From Ulva prolifera (taxonomy: Eukaryota; Chlorophyta; Ulvophyceae; Ulvales; Ulvaceae), in NCBI GenBank assembly GCA_023078555.1, contig CM041199.1:8251315-8315314 (forward strand): DNA of 64,000 nt, read 5' to 3'. This document shows, piece by piece, positions 59,469 to 64,000 of this stretch. The notes below the pieces were generated by a model. The model had not been told where the DNA came from. It ran no database searches and worked only from the letters and a program-made list of their open reading frames with translations. The first letter of the stretch is position 1; every line of letters starts with the position of its first letter. Position numbers and translations under genes: made by a program.

Positions 59469-61950
59469 ATGTCCAACCTGCAGTTCACGTTCCTCCGCGC
59501 GGCGCCCGTCGTCATCGAGAAAGAAGTTGTAGATGACGCAGACAACGGAGCAGGGATGCTTGACGTGCTGGTCAGCAACGTGTGGAGCAGAGGTGCCGGC
59601 GTCGACGGGTTGACTTTGACGTCAACCGTCGACAAAGACAGCTCCGTTGATATCGACAGTGTCGAGAAACTGATGACGTGCGTAAAGTACTTCTTCAGGA
59701 AAGGCACAATCGCTGGACTGCTGAAGCCGCCCGTGCTGGTGAAGGCGCTGGGCAAGGGCAGAGGGAGCGTGGGACAAGCGTCGGCAGCCGTCGGCACTGC
59801 ACACTCCACAGCTACGGCCTTGACTGCGGACCCCGACGCTGCCAGGCGGTGGGAAACGATGAAGGATGCGGTGATGATGTGGACGGAAGGGATGAGATCC
59901 AAGGTGGCGGGAATGGCCAATGCCCACACGCAAGGCAAGAAGGTGCAGGCACTAGTGAACCTGGCCCTCCCAGACGACGAGAAGGTGTGGGTCGGGAGTA
60001 TTCTAACGAAAACACAGGCGGACGCACTCGGCAAAGCTGCACATGGGGTACGGCTGCTGTCTCCGACTAACAACGTGATTGCAAACTGGGGTCCACTACC
60101 ACCCCGTCAGGGCCACGGGATCGCATGCCACCGACTGTCAGTGTAGTGTCTTGGCACGTCAGAGTCGCCATTCGCGGTCAGTATGAAGTGACGGGTATCG
60201 TGTACAGGTCGGCAGAACAGGTGAAGCGTACGAAGCTGCTACTAATATCAATCATGCTTTCTACCGCCAGCACGCCCATTTGAACGCCGTGACCAAAGAG
60301 TGTGCCTCTGCTGATGCTCGGGTTATGCCGTACCTGTTGCCGTGCCCAACGGTGGCGGAGAAGGGAAGCACACAGTATCCGCCCAGACGGAGGTGACCCG
60401 ATGTGCAGTAAGTTTTCGAGACGGGCGTGGGACCATAACACGGGCCTGCGGAGGAATCCCAGCGCCCGCGAGCAGAGGAATCTGCTCGCGGCAATGAATG
60501 TGTTCCAGAACACCAAGGTATGTCCTCCACCTTGGTCAGAGTTGGAGTGGCCATTCGCCGAATGGCCACTCCAGCGCGTCATGCATTGTGTTGCACTGCA
60601 CGCGCCCGGAGTGGCCATTCGCCGAATGGCCACTCCAGTGCGTCATGCATTGTGTTGCACTGCACGCGGCCGGAGTGGCCATTCGCCGAATGGCCACTCC
60701 AGCGCGTCATGCATTGTGTTGCACTGCACGCGGCCGGAGTGGCCATTCGCCGAATGGCCACTCCAGAGCGTCATGCATTGTCTTGCACTGCACGCGCCCG
60801 GAGTGGCCATTCGCCGAATGGCCACTCCAGCGCGGCGCGGCCTGCTTGAATCCGCACTTGCATGGCCACTGACCTGCCATTCGGCGACTGTGTTCCAACC
60901 AATGTGGTTCGTGCGCAGTTCACCGTGAGAGGAGACCGCTTCCCTATCGATAGCGAACCCATGAAAACCCCCGAGGCCTGGGCTATGGAGGACGGTGAGT
61001 ATGTGTGCGAAGGAATCGCCAAGGTTGCTGCGGCCCGGCGCGCTATCGAAGGGACCGCTGACTCTCCCGTCCAACGGGGCAAGAGACAAAGGAAGACCGA
61101 GAAGGTACAATCTCACCACACGCTGTACTGCCCGCCTGAGGTTGGCCATTAAGTGGTACCGGGATTGTACGGGCGCCTGTGTGAGCGGCATGTGCCATCA
61201 TTCGAGGCAGCCATGCGTCTACAGGCTCCTACCGCATCGAAGTCAGGAAGACGGGGCACTCATTCCAACAGCGGACGGCGCACAATGCTCGCTGACTTTT
61301 CTCACCGGCGGCCAGGGCTAGAACCAAGGGCAGACCGCACTGCTGATAAGGACAGTGAGCACCAGCCGGACGTGGAAGAGGTGGGTCACGATCAGATGGG
61401 TGAAGAGGAAGAGCCTGATTCTCCCCAGCGGGCAGACGATCGATGCGAGTCCCCGGAGATGGAGTTACAAGCCGCAGCGCCGGTATGTCCTCTTATGATT
61501 TGTGCCAATTGACGCCTAGTCCGATTGTACTTGCCCCACCCATCAACAGACCAGGTGTAAGAGCGCCTGTACATTGCAGAAGTCCAACAAAGCTCTTGAG
61601 AAGCGAAAGGCCAAGGCAGAGACGGAGGCCGCCCACCAAGCGCGTAGGGATATTCGGAAAAAGATTGAGGATTGCGAGGCTAAGCTGGCAAGGCATCAGC
61701 CCAGAAGCAAGGGTGCGAGTGTGCAGAAATTAAAACAGCAGCTTGGTGTATTGACGGTATGTCACTACCCCGATACACTTGATCTGACATGTGACACCAA
61801 TGCCTGCAATTGTAGCACTATTTGTGTGACAGTCGCTCAGACCACGAATGCATTAGAGCCGTGCACTCATGCAGCTGGTATTGCATGCAGGCCGAGTTGT
61901 CAAAGGTGCAAGACTCCATAATTGACGGCTTCCCGGACGAGGACGAGTAG
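59469..61950 (+). CDS. Accessory coiled-coil protein of CACTA copy 2
   Basis: Counterpart of 24378-27861. Exons: 59469 to about 60078 (starts MSNLQFTFLRAAPVV, with VDIDSVEKLMTCVKYFFRKG), about 60410-60519 (RRAWDHNTGLRR), about 60920-61105 (MKTPEAWAMEDGEYV), an acidic block near 61250-61480, a coiled coil near 61580-61758 (ALEKRKAKAETEAAHQARRD) and a last exon 61891-61950 ending in FPDEDE and TAG. GT-AG borders are present at each junction inspected. No stop was seen. The same gene with the same exon order in both elements, divergent from the transposase, suggests a conserved role in transposition, perhaps site binding as for TnpA; no DNA-binding fold is recognised. The intron after the second exon carries the palindrome array. 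Confidence 0.7.
60544..60830. repeat. Array of five palindromes inside an accessory-gene intron
   Basis: Five 29-bp perfect palindromes of the form GGAGTGGCCATTCG-C-CGAATGGCCACTCC, 64 bp apart, with a conserved linker (CGTCATGCATTGTGTTGCAC). Same intron position as the 18-unit array of copy 1 but a different sequence. Confidence 0.95.
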
Positions 61951-62764
61951 ACATGCCAGTGCATTGTATGGTTGTATTTGGGCCACCTCAGGACCATCTT
62001 GCAGCCTGTACGTATACATAGGTCCTTTGCCCGGTCCTGTCCGCGGAATGTCAGGGAGTCTGTCCTGAGGAAATGTGTGGGAGTGTGAGCTATGTATGAA
62101 TCTAGCGATGAACAAGGAAAGAACGCGCCATGTAAGCACCTACAGCATATGAATGCAGGCATACTGCCAACTGCAGCCCCGTGTTCACGTGCCTCATCAC
62201 AAAGAAAACAACCACATCATGCTTCCACAAAACCGCGATCCTTCCTGCACTCCGCTTACATGTGCGCGACCAAGTCTGATCCGGTAATAACGCCCATGAC
62301 GCCTTTGGTCAAGCATTGCGTGTCCACAAGTGCACACTCCTCGTAACCATACGTGAGTATATCTCAAGCCAGACGGATACATGTACGTCACGAGGTCACC
62401 AATCCTACGGCCCAGCCTGTACTTCCTGCATCCCCGAGGCGGACGCCATACGGATCCGAGACGGATCCGAAATTTAGTGCACGCGTCCGTAGTCCCTCCG
62501 TCGGACGCACAACGGAACCGTCTTTTCTTCCGAACATCCTCCGGTTGGGCTCCGAAGGCAGGCTAGTAACAAAAGGCGTTGCCCTGGGGCGTACCGGACG
62601 GGAATCGGAAAATCCTACCTGCCTCTGCCCCACCTCCGCCACAAGTCTCCGATACTCCTAGCAACCTACGTCCGCCCTCCACCGATTCTCCGTAGGCTCT
62701 CCAACTGCCCCTCCGCACACACTACGTCAGCTCTCCGATTCACCGTGTCGCCATTCTTCTAGTG
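61951..62764. repeat. Right subterminal region and TIR of copy 2
   Basis: 61951 to about 62430 is non-coding, presumably the accessory-gene 3' region. From about 62440 to 62744, TCCG/CGGA words are dense (for example the CGGATCCGAGACGGATCCGA cluster at about 62452-62472). The TIR is at 62745-62764. Confidence 0.75.
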
Positions 62765-64000
62765 ATAGGTCCTAGCACATATCCATCCAACGCAGACCCG
62801 CATTCACAAGGAGGTGAAACACTGACTCATAGTTTCAGTCGGGTCCTTGCCACTAAGTGATAGCGTCTGAGGGTTTCACTCGATCTCTCTCGAGGCACCG
62901 TCAGTCTCGCCCCAGTATGCAATCAGTTGCAGCTTACCCACTGCGCTTGCACACGGATTCAGCACATGCGGATATCAAGTTTTTTTGCTTGGGCTAGTTG
63001 TGAGGCATTGTCGGCTCGTAATTTTTACATTGCAGTGTGCTTTGAGCTTTGTGCTTGCGGTGTCCTGCATACTGTGAAACACTGTGGATCGAGCGCTTCT
63101 GCTTCAACTAAATGAGTTTCATGCAATAAGTGTGTGTGCATAATAAGGCATATGGGTGCATATCTTGCCCGGGTACGCTACAGAGATGGCATGCCAGAAG
63201 CTGAAGACACATCATTCAATTGCAGTTCACCAGCGTTTTTTTATTCAGCCTCTAGCACCGGCATGCCAAAGCGGGCTGAGTGCATAACAGAGAGGTTGCA
63301 GTGTGCTGCAGTGAACAGCAGCGGTGCATGGTAAGCAGCGCTACTCGAAGACAGCTTGTCATGTGGCTGCTTCAGCACAACCAAGTGTGGCCATGCTGAA
63401 GGGTGTGGCACGCACACGCTTGACTTCTGTGGCCTGCGGGCCACTGGCAGCAAGGCATCAAGGTAGTGCAGTGAGCAGCGCTGCTTAGGGAAAGACTGCC
63501 TGTCATGCCGCTTCAGCATAGCCACATGTGGTCATGCTGAAGGGCATGACACGTACACGCTTCCCCTAGGTGGCCTGCTGGCCACAACCAATCAGCCAAT
63601 GAACCAGCCATTGCATGTTGCAACTGCATCATGTGGTGACGATTGCACACTACACACGCATACACCAAACACAGACACTACATGATCCTAAAACTGTCAT
63701 TACGGATGTTTGCTAGGTCTCCTAATGTGGTCCTCATCTGTAAGGACTATACTTGTTAGGACATCCTACCTGTTAGGACGGAACTCTATCTTTCCAAACA
63801 TGTGCCAAACCAGTCCTTATGTAAGGATTTTAAGCATGCCACAAATCCTTGCGCTGTCCTTACATCAGCCTAGCCTTGGCCTCACAACGCGTATAAGGAC
63901 ACTGTATGGCTGAAGTGAGGTTGTTGTAAGGACATTTCGGTGCTACTAGTGGACCGAGTCCGTGTGGAGTGTCCGTGTGGATTGTACGTGTGGAGTGACC

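Larger units (their letters stand above)
43347..62764 (-). mobile_element. Giant CACTA (En/Spm) transposon, copy 2, complete ends
   Basis: 19,418 bp. Left TIR CACTAGGAGAATGGCGACAC (43347-43366); right TIR, as complement, CACTAGAAGAATGGCGACAC (62745-62764), one mismatch. The flanking 3 bp are ATA at 43344-43346 and ATA at 62765-62767, the 3-bp target duplication typical of CACTA elements. Subterminal zones (43367 to about 43600, and about 62440-62744) are crowded with TCCG/CGGA words. Gene content from left: orphan gene (+), protease (-), transposase (-, broken), accessory gene (+). It is inserted inside the outer CACTA element and itself contains the insertion at 53734-55498. Confidence 0.92.
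41713..63951. mobile_element. Outer, non-autonomous CACTA element split by copy 2
   Basis: CACTAGTAGCAC at 41713 faces its exact complement ending at 63951. Both are followed inward by a TGTCCTTACA motif and by many further GTCCTTA/TAAGGAC repeats (about 41730-41930 and 63700-63935). Removing the 19.4-kb inner element leaves about 2.8 kb without a transposase, so it is a short non-autonomous element. The 3-bp flanks (CCA on the left, GAC on the right) do not match, so a target duplication is not confirmed. No gene in either arm (41713-43346, 62765-63951) is convincing. Confidence 0.65.

Overview
The window is eukaryotic. Coding signal occurs in short exons separated by GT(G/A)...AG introns, no operon or ribosome-binding-site logic is visible, and the DNA holds many long poly-G/poly-C runs and TGCATGCA-type words. 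The style fits a green-algal (possibly trebouxiophyte) nuclear genome, but the lineage is an inference and not firm. Most of the right two thirds is transposon.

Region 1-23.4 kb is gene-poor. It holds a small two-membrane-segment protein gene (329-1428, +), a decayed ORF with one internal TAG (3995-4819, -), an Ala/Cys-rich secreted-protein gene in five exons (6922-9430, -), an unrecognised multi-exon gene (14683-18186, -), short tandem repeats, a hairpin cluster followed by repeated CGCCCTTA motifs (19.45-20.04 kb), a reverse-transcriptase-tail-like fragment, and two striking perfect palindromes (21651-21716 and 23050-23098).

The main content is two diverged members of one giant CACTA (En/Spm) DNA-transposon family, in opposite orientation. 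Copy 2 (43347-62764, 19.4 kb) is complete at its ends: TIRs CACTAGRAGAATGGCGACAC, target duplication ATA on both sides, and subterminal TCCG/CGGA repeats. Copy 1 starts at 23443 with the same TIR and runs to at least 40.2 kb; I could not find its right end. Both carry the same four genes in the same relative order: an accessory coiled-coil protein (TnpA-like in position), a divergently transcribed zinc-finger tnp2 transposase, a Ulp1/C48-type cysteine protease with a full His-Asp-Cys set, and a convergent large orphan gene with a hypervariable repeat region in its last exon. The transposase exons of copy 1 join in frame from start to stop. Those of copy 2 are broken by frameshifts, a nonsense codon and a 1.77-kb insertion. 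That insertion (53734-55498) is itself a recent transposon with perfect 103-bp TIRs and an 8-bp target duplication.

Copy 2 sits inside remnants of another, short CACTA element whose TIRs (CACTAGTAGCAC) and GTCCTTAC subterminal repeats lie at 41713 and 63951. This gives three levels of nesting.

The most unusual signal is an array of long palindromes in one particular intron of the accessory gene in both big elements (18 units in copy 1, 5 in copy 2). The intron position is conserved, while the palindrome sequence is different and specific to each element. The same element-specific palindrome recurs upstream of another gene of the same element. This looks like a co-diverging protein/site or hairpin regulatory system.
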